Shown: positions 24,261 to 33,141 of the stretch, in pieces
How the letters are laid out: every line of letters begins with the position of its first letter
Numbering within the stretch: the first letter of the stretch is position 1
Origin: Deltaproteobacteria bacterium
GTDB lineage: Bacteria > Desulfobacterota > Desulfobacteria > Desulfobacterales > SpSt-501
Direction of reading: 5' to 3'
Length of the DNA: 51,503 bases
Assembly (NCBI GenBank): GCA_016219005.1
Contig: JACRCN010000034.1
Coordinates: forward strand, 1-51,503
The notes under the pieces: model-generated
What the model was told of the DNA's origin: nothing
What the model saw: only the letters and a program-made list of their open reading frames with translations
Databases searched by the model: none
Translations under genes and position numbers: made by a program

Positions 24261-24842
24261 TCAGGGCATTATTTTCGTTCCGAGCGCTTGCAGGAAAAGG
24301 GCGATCCACTGGGGATGTGCCGGCCAGGCGGGCGCGCTCACCAGGTTGCCGTCCCGGAAGGCCTGGTCCACGGCGATGTCCATGTACTCGCCGCCCGAGC
24401 CCCTGACGTCGGGGGCGACCGCCGGGTAGGCGGAGCATTTCCTCCCTTTCAGAACCCCGGCCGCCGCCAGCAGCTGGGCGCCGTGGCAGACGCTGGCGAT
24501 GGGCTTGCCGGCCCCTGCAAAATGTTTGACGATCTCGATGACCTTCGGGTTCAAGCGGATGTATTCCGGGGCCCGGCCGCCCGGGATCACCAGGGCATCG
24601 TAGCCTTCCGCCTTCACCTCGTCGAACGTGGCGTTGAGGGTGAAGTTGTGCCCGCGTTTTTCGCTGTAGGTCTGGTCGCCCTCGAAATCATGGATGGCCG
24701 TGCGCACGACCTCGCCCGCCTTCCTGCCCGGACAGACAGCGTGCACCGCGTGTCCGACGGCCTGCAGGGCCTGGAAGGGCACCATGACCTCGTAATCCTC
24801 CACGAAATCCCCGACCAACATGAGAATTTTTTTCGCTGCCAT
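24261..24842 (-). CDS. DJ-1/PfpI family protein
   Basis: This 193-residue cytosolic protein of the class I glutamine amidotransferase-like DJ-1/PfpI superfamily has the nucleophile elbow ASVCHGAQ with C119, the acidic residue of VEDYEV near residue 18 and [14 protein letters not shown] (about 83-96). Relatives are reported as proteases, glyoxalases or deglycases, and the sequence alone does not decide between these. The ATG is preceded by AAAGGAGGA, which rules out a longer upstream frame. Confidence 0.88.
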   Translation of the reverse strand: MAAKKILMLVGDFVEDYEVMVPFQALQAVGHAVHAVCPGRKAGEVVRTAIHDFEGDQTYSEKRGHNFTLNATFDEVKAEGYDALVIPGGRAPEYIRLNPKVIEIVKHFAGAGKPIASVCHGAQLLAAAGVLKGRKCSAYPAVAPDVRGSGGEYMDIAVDQAFRDGNLVSAPAWPAHPQWIALFLQALGTKIMP

Positions 24843-25293
24843 ACATCCTCCTTTCGGTTGGGTTGCCCGTCTGCCCGTGTGCCGTACGTCCGGTTTAAAA
24901 AAGCAACGAACCGGGAACAATTGAACGGGCACGCGGAACCACGGGCCAATCGGGTGCGACGCGTCCTCCATGTGCATTGAGCCGTACACGACTCGCATTA
25001 TTAATTACATCATTCAATCGGCCGCGGCAACTGAAAGCGCGCACCTGAGACGGAGGCAACGCCCGTACGACCATCCAGCCGATGACTTCATCGATGACAC
25101 CGAAACGAAAATTGAGATTTGACATGAGTGGCACGCTCATATTATTCGTATAAAATAATAATTATCTACAAATATTATTTATCCTTAATTTAAAAAGGCC
25201 AAGCCTGCCAACTAACCGTGGCAAATGTATTTCGCAGGGGGGTCTGGCTATCGGACCCCCCCGTTTCTGAATCGGCATGAGTTCGCGAGGGCC
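24843..25293. other. Intergenic region between the PfpI and antiporter genes
   Basis: About 450 bases hold no gene I can support. An 81-codon minus-strand frame (24895-25140) has no recognisable similarity. A strongly AT-rich stretch at about 25138-25195 is a likely promoter area for the PfpI gene, and a hairpin lies at 25237-25262. Confidence 0.5.
25237..25262. terminator. GC-rich hairpin downstream of the antiporter gene
   Basis: GGGGGGTC pairs perfectly with GACCCCCC around a nine-base loop. It lies about 30 bases beyond the stop of the minus-strand antiporter gene. No T run follows on that strand, so termination is likely but not certain. Confidence 0.55.
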
Positions 25294-26964
25294 TCACGTC
25301 ACATCCGGCGGCAGCGCGCACGTCACGGTTTCCGGGTCGGACTCCTTCAGGAACTCGATCACCTGCCGAGCAATCTCTTGCCCCACCACGTTTTCCTCGT
25401 CCACTACAAATGCCGCCCCCAATTCCCAGAGATCCATGGTGGAGAAGTTATAGCGGCTTCTGACGATCACACTCGAGGCCGGTGACAGCGCGTGGACGTT
25501 CTGGAGGATACGCCTGGCCGAACGCGGATCCGGCACCGTCACCACGATCACGCAGGACCCCGTGACCCCCGCGTGGGACAGGATCTCCGCGCTGGAGGCA
25601 TCGCCCAGGTGGACCGTGAGGCCCATCGCGCGGGCAGCCTCGACGGAGGCCGGGTTGAGCTCGATCACCTCGGGTTTCAGCCCATGGCCCATCAGTGACC
25701 GGGCGACCTTGCGGCCGGACGGCCCGAACCCGATGATGAAAATTACGCCGTGCCGCTCGGAGGAGGGCTGCCCATCCTCGCCGTCGCGGCTGCGGACCGA
25801 CGGCGCAAAAAAACCGATCAGCCCCCGCGCGAAGGGGCGGGCATAGGTGATCATGTAAGGGGCCAGGAACATGGACAGGATCGTCACCGAAACCGCCAGC
25901 GAAAAAATGTCCGCATCGATCAGGCCTCCGTTTCGGGCCTCGGTGGCCAGCACGAACGAGAACTCGCCGATTTGGGCCAGGGTGATCCCCGCGGCCAGGG
26001 CGTAAACAGGGCTCATCTTGAGGATCACGCCGATGCCGAAAATGATGAGGGCCTTGCCGATAAAAACAACGGCCAACCAGACCAGCACTTCGATCCAGTT
26101 GGCGAGGAACCACGCCGGGTCGGCCAGCATGCCCACGGATGTGAAAAACAAAGTTACGAACAGGGTTCGCAGGGACCCGACGTCCGCGCGGATCTGGGAA
26201 GAGAAAGGCGACTCGGCGAGCAGCATCCCCGCCAGAAACGCCCCCAGGGCGGGGGAAAGCCCCAGGGAGTGCGCCGCCCAGGCCGAGCCGAAAGCCAGGA
26301 TGATGGCCAGCAACACCACCAGTTCGCGGTCCGCAAACAGCCCCCGGCGCATCAGCAGCCGCGGGATGAGGTAGTAAAACAACCCGTAAAACACGGCGAC
26401 CAGCCCGCCGGCCGCCGCGATGGTTTGGCCGATCCGTAGCGCGGCATCACGGGCGCTGCCCCCGTGGCTCATCACGGTCAGGGAGAGCACGAGCGGTACC
26501 ACGGCGATGTCCTGCAGCAGCAGGATACCCAGCGCGGTCCTGCCCGAAACGGAATCCATCTCGGCCCGGTCCATCAGGAGTCTGAGGACGATGGCCGTGG
26601 AGCTTACCGCCACCATCTCGCCCCATGCGACGGCCGGGGCGGTGGCGTTCCAGAAGGAGAAGATCAGCGCAAACAGCGCGAGCGTGACCGTCACCTGAAG
26701 AACGCCTCCCAGCAGGGCGCGGGAACCCAGGCGCATCAGCCGCCCGAAAGAAAACTCGAGGCCGATGCTGAAAAGCAGAAGCGAGACCCCAAGCTCACCC
26801 CAGTCGGAAAGGGCTTGACGGTCGAACAGCGTCGGCCCGAGAATGGTCCCGGCGAGCAGATAGCCGATGATCGCGCTCTGCTTCAGACGCCGGGCGCCGA
26901 CGCCGAGCACAAAGGCCACGGCCAGGAGCAGCACCAGCTTTGCGAGAGTTTCCCAGGTGACCAT
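25294..26964 (-). CDS. CPA2-type monovalent cation:proton antiporter with RCK_N domain (KefB-like)
   Basis: This 556-residue membrane protein has about 12 hydrophobic segments over residues 1-385, followed by a cytosolic TrkA-N/RCK nucleotide-binding domain (about 400-520) with FIIGFGPSGRKVARSLM. Transport-domain marks are GYLLAGTILGPTLF, LLLFSIGLEFS, AVSSTAIVLRLL, LLLQDIAVVPLVL and ALGAFLAGMLLAESPF. KefB/KefC and related proteins exchange potassium or sodium for protons, and the RCK domain binds NAD(H) or glutathione adducts. Length is close to KefB without its extra C-terminal segment. ATG at 26962-26964 lacks a strong ribosome-binding site. Confidence 0.88.
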   Translation of the reverse strand: MVTWETLAKLVLLLAVAFVLGVGARRLKQSAIIGYLLAGTILGPTLFDRQALSDWGELGVSLLLFSIGLEFSFGRLMRLGSRALLGGVLQVTVTLALFALIFSFWNATAPAVAWGEMVAVSSTAIVLRLLMDRAEMDSVSGRTALGILLLQDIAVVPLVLSLTVMSHGGSARDAALRIGQTIAAAGGLVAVFYGLFYYLIPRLLMRRGLFADRELVVLLAIILAFGSAWAAHSLGLSPALGAFLAGMLLAESPFSSQIRADVGSLRTLFVTLFFTSVGMLADPAWFLANWIEVLVWLAVVFIGKALIIFGIGVILKMSPVYALAAGITLAQIGEFSFVLATEARNGGLIDADIFSLAVSVTILSMFLAPYMITYARPFARGLIGFFAPSVRSRDGEDGQPSSERHGVIFIIGFGPSGRKVARSLMGHGLKPEVIELNPASVEAARAMGLTVHLGDASSAEILSHAGVTGSCVIVVTVPDPRSARRILQNVHALSPASSVIVRSRYNFSTMDLWELGAAFVVDEENVVGQEIARQVIEFLKESDPETVTCALPPDVT

Positions 26965-27149
26965 CTTCGGACGCGGAGTTCAGTCGGACGAGGAGTTCAG
27001 ATCGAAGGTCATGATCAACAGCTTCGTGCAGTACCAGAAGGTGTAGCGAAAGTCCATAGAGGACATGGCGCGGCAGCCGCGCAACGGATCAAGAGACGGC
27101 TGGCGCGCCAGTTGAAGCTGAACGCTCACTGCGGAAAGTGAGGAAGCAT

Positions 27150-28784
27150 CTAGCTGTGGCCGATCAGGGACCGCAGACGGACCGAAATATCCTCCAAGGT
27201 GAACGGCTTCTGCAGAAACCCGTCGCAGCCGCGGCTCATGATCTCCCGGGCCTGCCCTTCCATGCTGTAGCCGCTGGCAAGGAGCACCTTCACGCGCGGG
27301 TTGATGCGCTTGAGCTGGTCGAAGACCTCGCCGCCGCCTATTTCAGGCATGATCATGTCCAGGATCACGGCGTTGATTCGGTCGGCGTGCTCGGTGTAAC
27401 ATGCGACGGCCTCCCGGCCGCTGCGCGCGATGAGCACCGTGTAGCCGAGCCGGCGGATCATGGCGGCCGTGACCTCAAGCACGACCGTTTCATCATCCAC
27501 CAGCAGGATCGTGCCGAAGCCTTCCTCCGGCTTGCCGTTTTTCTCACCCGCAACGGTGGGGCGCGCGTCCGTAGCCGGGAAATAGACCGAAAACGTCGAG
27601 CCCTGACCTTTCTCCGACACCACGTCGATGTAGCCGTTGTGACTTTTGACGATGCCGTAGGCCGACGCCAGCCCGAGGCCGGTGCCTCGACCCATCTTCT
27701 TGGTAGTGAAAAACGGGTCGAAGATACGCTCGATGATATCCTTGTCGATTCCGACACCGGTGTCGGCGACCGTCAATCGGACGTACAGACCGGGGCGAAT
27801 GGCGTAGCCCTTGCTGGGAATTTTTCCGTGGGCCACGGTGTCGGTCTTCAGAAAGAGCTTCCCGCCGCCCGGCATGGCATCCGAGGCGTTGACGAACAGG
27901 TTGAGCAGCACTTGCTCGACCTGACCCTTGTCGGCGATGATGCCCTTGAGGTCCGGCGCGAGATTCCACTCGATGCGGATGTCTTTGCGCATCCGGCCGA
28001 AGGTCTCGGCCGTCTCCTGCAACAGGTCGTTCAGCATGAGCGGCCTGGACTCGTATTTGCCCTTGCGGGCATAGCCCAGCAGCTTCGACGTCAGGTCGGC
28101 CCCGCTGCGGATCAGTTTTTCGATGTTCGTCAGGGTCCGGTGGTGAGGGTGGGATGGCTCCGTGTCGAAGAGCATCAGCGAGACGTTGCCCTGGATGGCC
28201 ATCAGCAGGTTGTTGAAATCGTGGGCGATTCCGCCGGCAAGGGTGCCGATGGCTTCCATCTTCTGGGCCTGCTGCAGCTGGATTGTCAGCGTCCGCCGCT
28301 CGGCTTCGGATTTCTTCTCCTCAGTGATGTCACGGCTGTGCACGGCCAGCTGGATGACCTGCCCCCGCTCGTTGCAGACGGGATGCACCGAGGTGAAAAA
28401 CGTCCGACCCTCGCATGTGTCCTCGAAGAAGACGGACGCGCCGGTGCGGATGGCCTCGACTTCTTTTTGGCGCCTCGATTCCGCCACGGAAGGCGGACTA
28501 AATTCTGAAATCGGCCGGCCCACCATCGCCTCCGCCGCGAGGCCAAGACGCGTCGCGGCCATGTGATTGACGGCCAGGACAATACCTTGGGTATCGATCA
28601 TGAAGGCCGCGGTGGGAGCGGCATTGAGCAGGACGCGGGCTGTTTCCTCGCTGTTGCGCAACGCCTCCGCTTTGTGCCGACGATCAGAGATGTTGTGTCC
28701 TTCAACCGGCGGGGCTGCCGGCTTCAGCCGTGGGACTTCTCCGCAACCGGCCTGCGCCATGCGATTGTCCGGGTCTTCTCCCAT
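27150..28784 (-). CDS. Hybrid sensor histidine kinase: PAS, HisKA, HATPase, receiver
   Basis: This 544-residue cytosolic protein has no membrane segment. In order it has a PAS domain (about residues 45-165, with [10 protein letters not shown], ending in [11 protein letters not shown]), a HisKA dimerisation helix with the phospho-acceptor H188 in [11 protein letters not shown], a HATPase domain ([41 protein letters not shown] in part) and a C-terminal receiver with D476 in VILDMIMPE and a late Lys in LQKPF. Phosphate should pass from His to Asp within the protein and on to an unlinked partner. I use the ATG at 28782-28784, seven bases after AAGAGG; a TTG two codons earlier is unlikely. It is divergent from the poly-gamma-glutamate locus, with 382 bases between. 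Confidence 0.93.
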   Translation of the reverse strand: MGEDPDNRMAQAGCGEVPRLKPAAPPVEGHNISDRRHKAEALRNSEETARVLLNAAPTAAFMIDTQGIVLAVNHMAATRLGLAAEAMVGRPISEFSPPSVAESRRQKEVEAIRTGASVFFEDTCEGRTFFTSVHPVCNERGQVIQLAVHSRDITEEKKSEAERRTLTIQLQQAQKMEAIGTLAGGIAHDFNNLLMAIQGNVSLMLFDTEPSHPHHRTLTNIEKLIRSGADLTSKLLGYARKGKYESRPLMLNDLLQETAETFGRMRKDIRIEWNLAPDLKGIIADKGQVEQVLLNLFVNASDAMPGGGKLFLKTDTVAHGKIPSKGYAIRPGLYVRLTVADTGVGIDKDIIERIFDPFFTTKKMGRGTGLGLASAYGIVKSHNGYIDVVSEKGQGSTFSVYFPATDARPTVAGEKNGKPEEGFGTILLVDDETVVLEVTAAMIRRLGYTVLIARSGREAVACYTEHADRINAVILDMIMPEIGGGEVFDQLKRINPRVKVLLASGYSMEGQAREIMSRGCDGFLQKPFTLEDISVRLRSLIGHS

Positions 28785-29166
28785 AAGCAAACCTCTTGAA
28801 ATGCCCCCCCGGGCGACGGAGGAGGCGACTGCGGCATTTCCGGAGCACGCTTCCGCAAGGGGAAGTCACACTCCTCCACCGAATGAACAAAGCAGAAAGC
28901 GTGCCATCCACTGCGGTTCCCGTTACCGACTGGAATTCCAATAAATCCAACTCGTTTCACAGAGCATCCAACGAGGCGCGCGCATCGAAACCGTGGGTTC
29001 GGCATCATCCAATGTCATTTTTTTGACCCGTCCAGTGCCCGGGGGTACTCCGCACAAAAGGACGGTTGGTCATGGGTGCAATCGGTCTGAAGTTTTTGAC
29101 TATAAATACCTATGCGTATATACTGAAAAAGGCTGTTAACGAATCCTTTCACCCCGGGAGGCGGCC
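28785..29166. other. Divergent intergenic region with promoter
   Basis: This 382-base stretch separates the histidine kinase from the PilZ-like gene. It holds a GAAATGCC/GGCATTTC inverted repeat close to the kinase start (28798-28840) and a strong plus-strand promoter at 29096-29124. I see no gene in it. Confidence 0.55.
29096..29124 (+). promoter_or_regulatory. Strong sigma-70-type promoter for the poly-gamma-glutamate locus
   Basis: TTGACT at 29096-29101 and TATACT at 29119-29124 are separated by exactly 17 bases, inside an AT-rich patch within otherwise GC-rich sequence. Both hexamers are one base from consensus. The first gene downstream starts about 43 bases further on. Confidence 0.7.
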
Positions 29167-29565
29167 TTGGAGGCGACAGCTCTCAAACTGCGTTACCGGT
29201 CCATCGACCAGTTCGCGGAGCACCGCCGGCAGCTGAAGTCGGGTCGGATGCGCATCCTGACCGAGATGCCCATCCCGGCGAAAACCAGGCTGCTGCTCGC
29301 CCTGATCCTTCCGGACGCCGCCCGCCAGATCACGCTGGAAATGGAAGTGCTCGAAGCCATGGATCGAAGGCGCGACGCAGCGCGGCAAAAGCCGTGCGGG
29401 ATGATGCTCGGCCCCGCAGGGGAACTCGATGCCACCCTCAGGACCCTTGCGCAGGGGATCCGCGCAACACCGGATCTCGCCGCCACGCTCGCCGGCCGGC
29501 CCGGGACAGGGTTGATCCAAAAAATGATAGACAGGGGATCCCGCGCCCGGCTTTCCGACGGGTGA
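29167..29565 (+). CDS. Small PilZ-like domain protein
   Basis: This 132-residue cytosolic protein has a central part (about residues 8-62) with the strand pattern of PilZ domains: LRYRSIDQF, then GRMRILTEMPIPAKTRLLLALILPD (in part), then ITLEMEVLEAMDRR. The c-di-GMP motifs RxxxR and (D/N)xSxxG are not intact: QLKSGR stands where NxSxxG is expected. Direct c-di-GMP binding is therefore doubtful and the family call is tentative. The TTG at 29167 is preceded by GGGAGG at a suitable distance and I see no better ATG. It is the first gene after a strong promoter and is followed after 40 bases by pgsB, so it may regulate polymer synthesis (inference). Confidence 0.55.
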   Translation: MEATALKLRYRSIDQFAEHRRQLKSGRMRILTEMPIPAKTRLLLALILPDAARQITLEMEVLEAMDRRRDAARQKPCGMMLGPAGELDATLRTLAQGIRATPDLAATLAGRPGTGLIQKMIDRGSRARLSDG

Positions 29566-29605
29566 CGCTCTGGCAGCTTTCGGCTCTGTTTGGACCGGTT
29601 ACAGC

Positions 29606-30772
29606 ATGGTGTACATTTCCCTTCTGTCCATTGTCCTGATCTATCTGGTCCTGGAAAAGGTTCTTCACCGGCGCCGTCTGCGTCTCATCCCGCTGCGGAT
29701 CCACGTCAACGGTACCCGGGGCAAAACCACCGTGACCTGCCTGACAGCGGAGCTTCTGCGCCGCGCCGGAATCCGAACTCTCGCCAAGACCACGGGCGAC
29801 CATCCCGTCCTCATCCTGGCGGACGGCCGGCCGATGCCGATCCGGCGCTGGGGGCCGGCCCGCATCCACGAGCAGATGCGCGTTGTCCGCCGAGCGGCCC
29901 GGGAAGGGGCGCAGGCCGTCGTGCTCGAATGCATGGCACTGGAGCCCCATCTGCAGGAGGTCTCCGAGCAGGCCATGGTGCACGCCGGCATTGGGGTCAT
30001 CACCAACGTCCGGCCCGATCATTTCGAGATCATGGGCAGCGACGTGGACCGTGTCGCGGACGCCCTCAGCTGTACCATCCCGAACGGTGGCGCGCTCGTC
30101 ACGGAAAGCGGCCCCTACGAAGGGTTGTTCCGAGAGCGCGCAGGCACGCGGGGGGCCGCGGTCTGCGTGGCTGAGGCAACCCGCCCGCCCGCAGCCGCAG
30201 GCACTGCGGATCCCATTCTGTTGGAGAATCTCGCGCTCGTGAGGGCCGTCGGTCTCCTGGCCGGCCTTCCTTCCGTTCAGGTGGACGATCTTCTGCAGGG
30301 CATGGCCGCACGCGGCGCCCAACGGTCGATTCGTTACACGGGCACGGGCTCCCGGCGCATCGGCCTCATCGACGCCTTTTCCGCCAACGACACCGTCTCC
30401 ACCGCCCGAGTTCAGGCGGCGCTCTTGTCTTCGGGCGAGATGGATTACCCCCGGCCCGTCGTCGCCCTCCTCAACACGCGGGCGGACAGGCCCCTTCGAA
30501 CGCTCGCCTTCGCGGAATTCATCGCCGGCCAGACGTGTTACCAGGCCATTCTCCTTGCCGGAGACGGCGGCTTCCTGGCCCGGCGCCACCTGCGACGACT
30601 GGCTGTCCCGGCACCCATATTCACGCTGTCGGAACGCGAGCCATCCCGACTGCTTTCGGCCATCGCCCGGCAGACCGGTACCCTCTCGTTCACCCTGGTC
30701 GGCATGGGTAACCACCGCGGCGCCGGGGAAGCCCTGCGACGCTATTTCGCGGAGGGCACGCCGTGCTCCTGA
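29606..30772 (+). CDS. pgsB: Poly-gamma-glutamate synthase PgsB/CapB
   Basis: This 388-residue ATP-dependent ligase resembles Mur ligases and folylpolyglutamate synthetase. It has one N-terminal membrane segment (about residues 3-18) and the ATP-binding motif HVNGTRGKTT (residues 33-42). TTGDHPVLI, VVLECMALEP, GVITNVRPDHFEIMG and DAFSANDTVST follow, as in PgsB/CapB. With PgsC it polymerises glutamate through gamma-amide bonds at the membrane. The end overlaps pgsC by ten bases. Length matches CapB. The ribosome-binding site is weak; an ATG or the next-codon GTG is possible. Confidence 0.93.
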   Translation: MVYISLLSIVLIYLVLEKVLHRRRLRLIPLRIHVNGTRGKTTVTCLTAELLRRAGIRTLAKTTGDHPVLILADGRPMPIRRWGPARIHEQMRVVRRAAREGAQAVVLECMALEPHLQEVSEQAMVHAGIGVITNVRPDHFEIMGSDVDRVADALSCTIPNGGALVTESGPYEGLFRERAGTRGAAVCVAEATRPPAAAGTADPILLENLALVRAVGLLAGLPSVQVDDLLQGMAARGAQRSIRYTGTGSRRIGLIDAFSANDTVSTARVQAALLSSGEMDYPRPVVALLNTRADRPLRTLAFAEFIAGQTCYQAILLAGDGGFLARRHLRRLAVPAPIFTLSEREPSRLLSAIARQTGTLSFTLVGMGNHRGAGEALRRYFAEGTPCS

Positions 30773-31206
30773 CCGAAGCCATCGCCATCGGCCTGGTCCT
30801 GGGGTTTTTCTGCTACGAATGGATCGGGTTGTCACCGGGCGGCTTCGTGGTGCCCGGCTACATCGCTCTATACTGGGACCGCCCGCTGATGGTGGCAGCC
30901 ACGATAGCTCTTGCGTTCATCGTGCATCTGACGCTCGAGGGCATTTCACGCTTCGCGATCGTCTACGGCCGGCGCCGCTTCATGCTCGCGCTCCTCATCG
31001 GTTTCGCCGGGCAGTGGCTGCTCGAGGCCGCTGCGCTCCGCACGGGTGTCATTCCGGTGGAAATGGACGCCATCGGCTACATCATCCCCGGCCTGATCGC
31101 CAACGAGATGGCGCGGCAGCGGGTCATCCCGACCGTCTGCACGCTGGTCGCCCTGTCGGTGGCGGTGCGGCTCATGCTGATCCTCCTCGGGCAGCTCAGA
31201 TCATGA
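30763..31206 (+). CDS. pgsC: Poly-gamma-glutamate synthesis membrane protein PgsC/CapC
   Basis: This 147-residue integral membrane protein has about four hydrophobic segments, the size and pattern of PgsC/CapC. Marks are GLSPGGFVVPGYIALYW (about residues 22-38), a conserved CapC stretch, and IGYIIPGLIANEMARQ (about 104-119). It forms the membrane part of the PgsBC synthase. The start is a GTG overlapping the end of pgsB, and the stop overlaps the next ATG in an ATGA arrangement, so the three genes are translationally coupled. Confidence 0.92.
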   Translation: MLLTEAIAIGLVLGFFCYEWIGLSPGGFVVPGYIALYWDRPLMVAATIALAFIVHLTLEGISRFAIVYGRRRFMLALLIGFAGQWLLEAAALRTGVIPVEMDAIGYIIPGLIANEMARQRVIPTVCTLVALSVAVRLMLILLGQLRS

Positions 31207-32318
31207 AGACGGCAGACCCAAACGCGGGTCGGGAGCATGGGCCTCTCCACCGGCTGTCCGCCGGTCAGGGCCCCCTGTTGATCCTGGCCGCAGCCGCCCT
31301 GCTGGTGCTGGGCGCGCTCGAGGCCACCCGCAGTCTGCCGGCAGACCCCCTTTACCCAACCAAGCTGGCTGCGGCGCAGCGAATGCAACTCGCCACGCGG
31401 GCCCTGCGCGAAGAGCGCCTGGTTCGAGGCATTCCCATCGAGCCGGAAATCGACCCCAACGCCACGGGTCTCATCGGACCGGAATACACGGCCATCACGA
31501 CCACCCTGGGCTATCTCCCGGCCAAGCGTACGTCCACCAACCCGAACATGGCCGGTGTCCTCGTCGCAATGCTCGACCGCGCCGGCGCAAAACCCGGGGA
31601 CTGCGCCGCCGTGGGATTTTCCGGGTCCTTCCCGGCCCTGAACATAGCCGTGCTTTGCGCCCTGCAGGCCATGGAACTGAGGCCGGCGATGGTCAGCTCC
31701 GTCGGCGCATCCTCCTATGGAGCCAACGACCCCCGCTTCACCTGGCTCGACATGGAGCAGATCCTTAACGAACGCGGCCTTTCCCCCTGGCGGTCGGATG
31801 CGGTTAGCCCTGGGGGAGTCGCTTCAATTCCGACCTTCTTCGGTGACGAGGGCATCCGCGAAATGCAGGCCGCCATCGCCCGTTCGGGCCTGCCGGCCTT
31901 GGACGAACAGGGCGATGAGACCCTGCAGACGGACGTGGCCCGCCGCATGGCACTCTACGAGACGGTCTGCGGCGGCAGACCGGCGGTGTTCATCAACGTC
32001 GGCGGCAGCCTCCCGGCTTTGGGAAACTGCCCGCAGGCCCATGCGCTTCCCACCGGGCTTCTGCCCCCGGACATCCGATCCGCCGCCCCCGGCTGCGGCG
32101 TCATCTTCCGCATGGCCGCAGCCGGGGTGCCCGTGATCCATCTGCTGAACATCCGCAAGATCGCCCGGGATTACGGCCTGCCGGTGGACCCTGCGCACCT
32201 GCCGGCGGTGCCGGACGGTCGCGTCATGTCCCAAGGGGGCTATTCGCGGACGGCTGCCTTGATCGGCCTGGCTGTCCTCGGCATGCTGGGCAGCCTGGTC
32301 AAGTCGCGAAACAAGTAA
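31203..32318 (+). CDS. Poly-gamma-glutamate system protein (PgsW-like)
   Basis: This 371-residue protein has an N-terminal membrane anchor (about residues 24-42) and a C-terminal hydrophobic segment (about 352-366), with a large domain between them. Conserved-looking stretches are NATGLIGPEYTAITTTLGYL (about 93-112), AAVGFSGSFPALNIAVL (about 136-152), VSSVGASSYGANDPRFTW (about 164-181) and FINVGGSLPALGNC (about 262-275). I recall this architecture as the poly-gamma-glutamate system protein found beside pgsB and pgsC in non-Bacillus bacteria; its reaction is unknown to me. The ATG overlaps the pgsC stop (ATGA). I used this start because a longer frame begins inside pgsB and shows no similarity there. 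Confidence 0.8.
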   Translation: MKTADPNAGREHGPLHRLSAGQGPLLILAAAALLVLGALEATRSLPADPLYPTKLAAAQRMQLATRALREERLVRGIPIEPEIDPNATGLIGPEYTAITTTLGYLPAKRTSTNPNMAGVLVAMLDRAGAKPGDCAAVGFSGSFPALNIAVLCALQAMELRPAMVSSVGASSYGANDPRFTWLDMEQILNERGLSPWRSDAVSPGGVASIPTFFGDEGIREMQAAIARSGLPALDEQGDETLQTDVARRMALYETVCGGRPAVFINVGGSLPALGNCPQAHALPTGLLPPDIRSAAPGCGVIFRMAAAGVPVIHLLNIRKIARDYGLPVDPAHLPAVPDGRVMSQGGYSRTAALIGLAVLGMLGSLVKSRNK

Positions 32319-32550
32319 AATATCCATTGCAATTGAATTCCGGGCGGATGTAAAGTGGCTTCGACGCCACTGGTATCGAACCGGACGCTCCGGGGGACGA
32401 AGCTCCCCCTGTTGGTGACCCCTCTGGATGGCGGCGATGCCGGCGATTCACACCTCGACAAAACCAGCTCACCGAAATATACCCGCCCAGCGAGATAAAT
32501 TCGGCTTATCCAGAACCATTACACTTCTCAACCCAGGGAGGATTCTTTCC

Positions 32551-33129
32551 ATGCGCACCCTCAAACCGGTATCCATGTTTGCCTGGTTTGGACTTGTCCT
32601 CGTTCTGGTGTCCGGCAACGTGTTCAGCGTGTCGGCCCAGGAAGCGAAATTCTGCGCCAAGGAGCCGGCTCTCCTCACCACGGCCGGCCAGAGCGCGGAC
32701 CTGAGCATGGCCAAGGTGCTTCTCGACCGCAACAAGGTCGCGTTGAAGATAGCACCCCTGGCCGGTGCGGATGACCTGAAGGACGCGGCCAGTCTGATCA
32801 TTGTCATCGGCGGCAGCACGAAGGGCCTCGGCGCGGCCGGCATCAATGCCGACAAGGAAATGGCGCGCGTGGAGCAGCTCATCGCCCGGGCCGCCGCTCA
32901 AAAAATTCCCATCATCGGCATGCACATCGGCGGCAAGGCCCGGCGCGGGGAATTGTCCGACAAGTTCGTCGAGCTGGTCACGCCCAAGTCCACTTTCCTG
33001 ATGGTGGTCAAGGAAGGCGACAGCGACGGTTACTTTTCCAAAGTCATGGCGGACAAGAAGATCAGTGGTCGGATTGTGGACAAGCTCGGAGATCTGCAGG
33101 AGCCCATCAAAACCATTTACGGCAAATAA
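32551..33129 (+). CDS. Small secreted protein of the poly-gamma-glutamate locus (DUF6305-like)
   Basis: This 192-residue exported protein has a signal peptide at residues 1-30 (MRTLKPVSMF, hydrophobic core, then SVSAQ before EAKFC). The mature part looks like a small alpha/beta domain: LLTTAGQSADLSMAKVLL, LIIVIGGSTKGLGAAGI, KIPIIGMHIGGKARRGE and VVKEGDSDGYFSKV. It resembles what I recall as DUF6305, but the number should be checked. The ATG follows GGGAGG. It is 12 bases before the gamma-glutamyltransferase gene, so the two are probably made together and both act outside the cytoplasm. Role unknown; a chaperone or ligand-binding accessory is possible. Confidence 0.75.
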   Translation: MRTLKPVSMFAWFGLVLVLVSGNVFSVSAQEAKFCAKEPALLTTAGQSADLSMAKVLLDRNKVALKIAPLAGADDLKDAASLIIVIGGSTKGLGAAGINADKEMARVEQLIARAAAQKIPIIGMHIGGKARRGELSDKFVELVTPKSTFLMVVKEGDSDGYFSKVMADKKISGRIVDKLGDLQEPIKTIYGK

Positions 33130-33141
33130 AGGAGGAAGGGT

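Noticed and set aside
24895-25140. An 81-codon minus-strand frame in the PfpI-antiporter gap
   Set aside because: It has no motif, and its composition does not look protein-like; it overlaps the likely promoter area of the PfpI gene.
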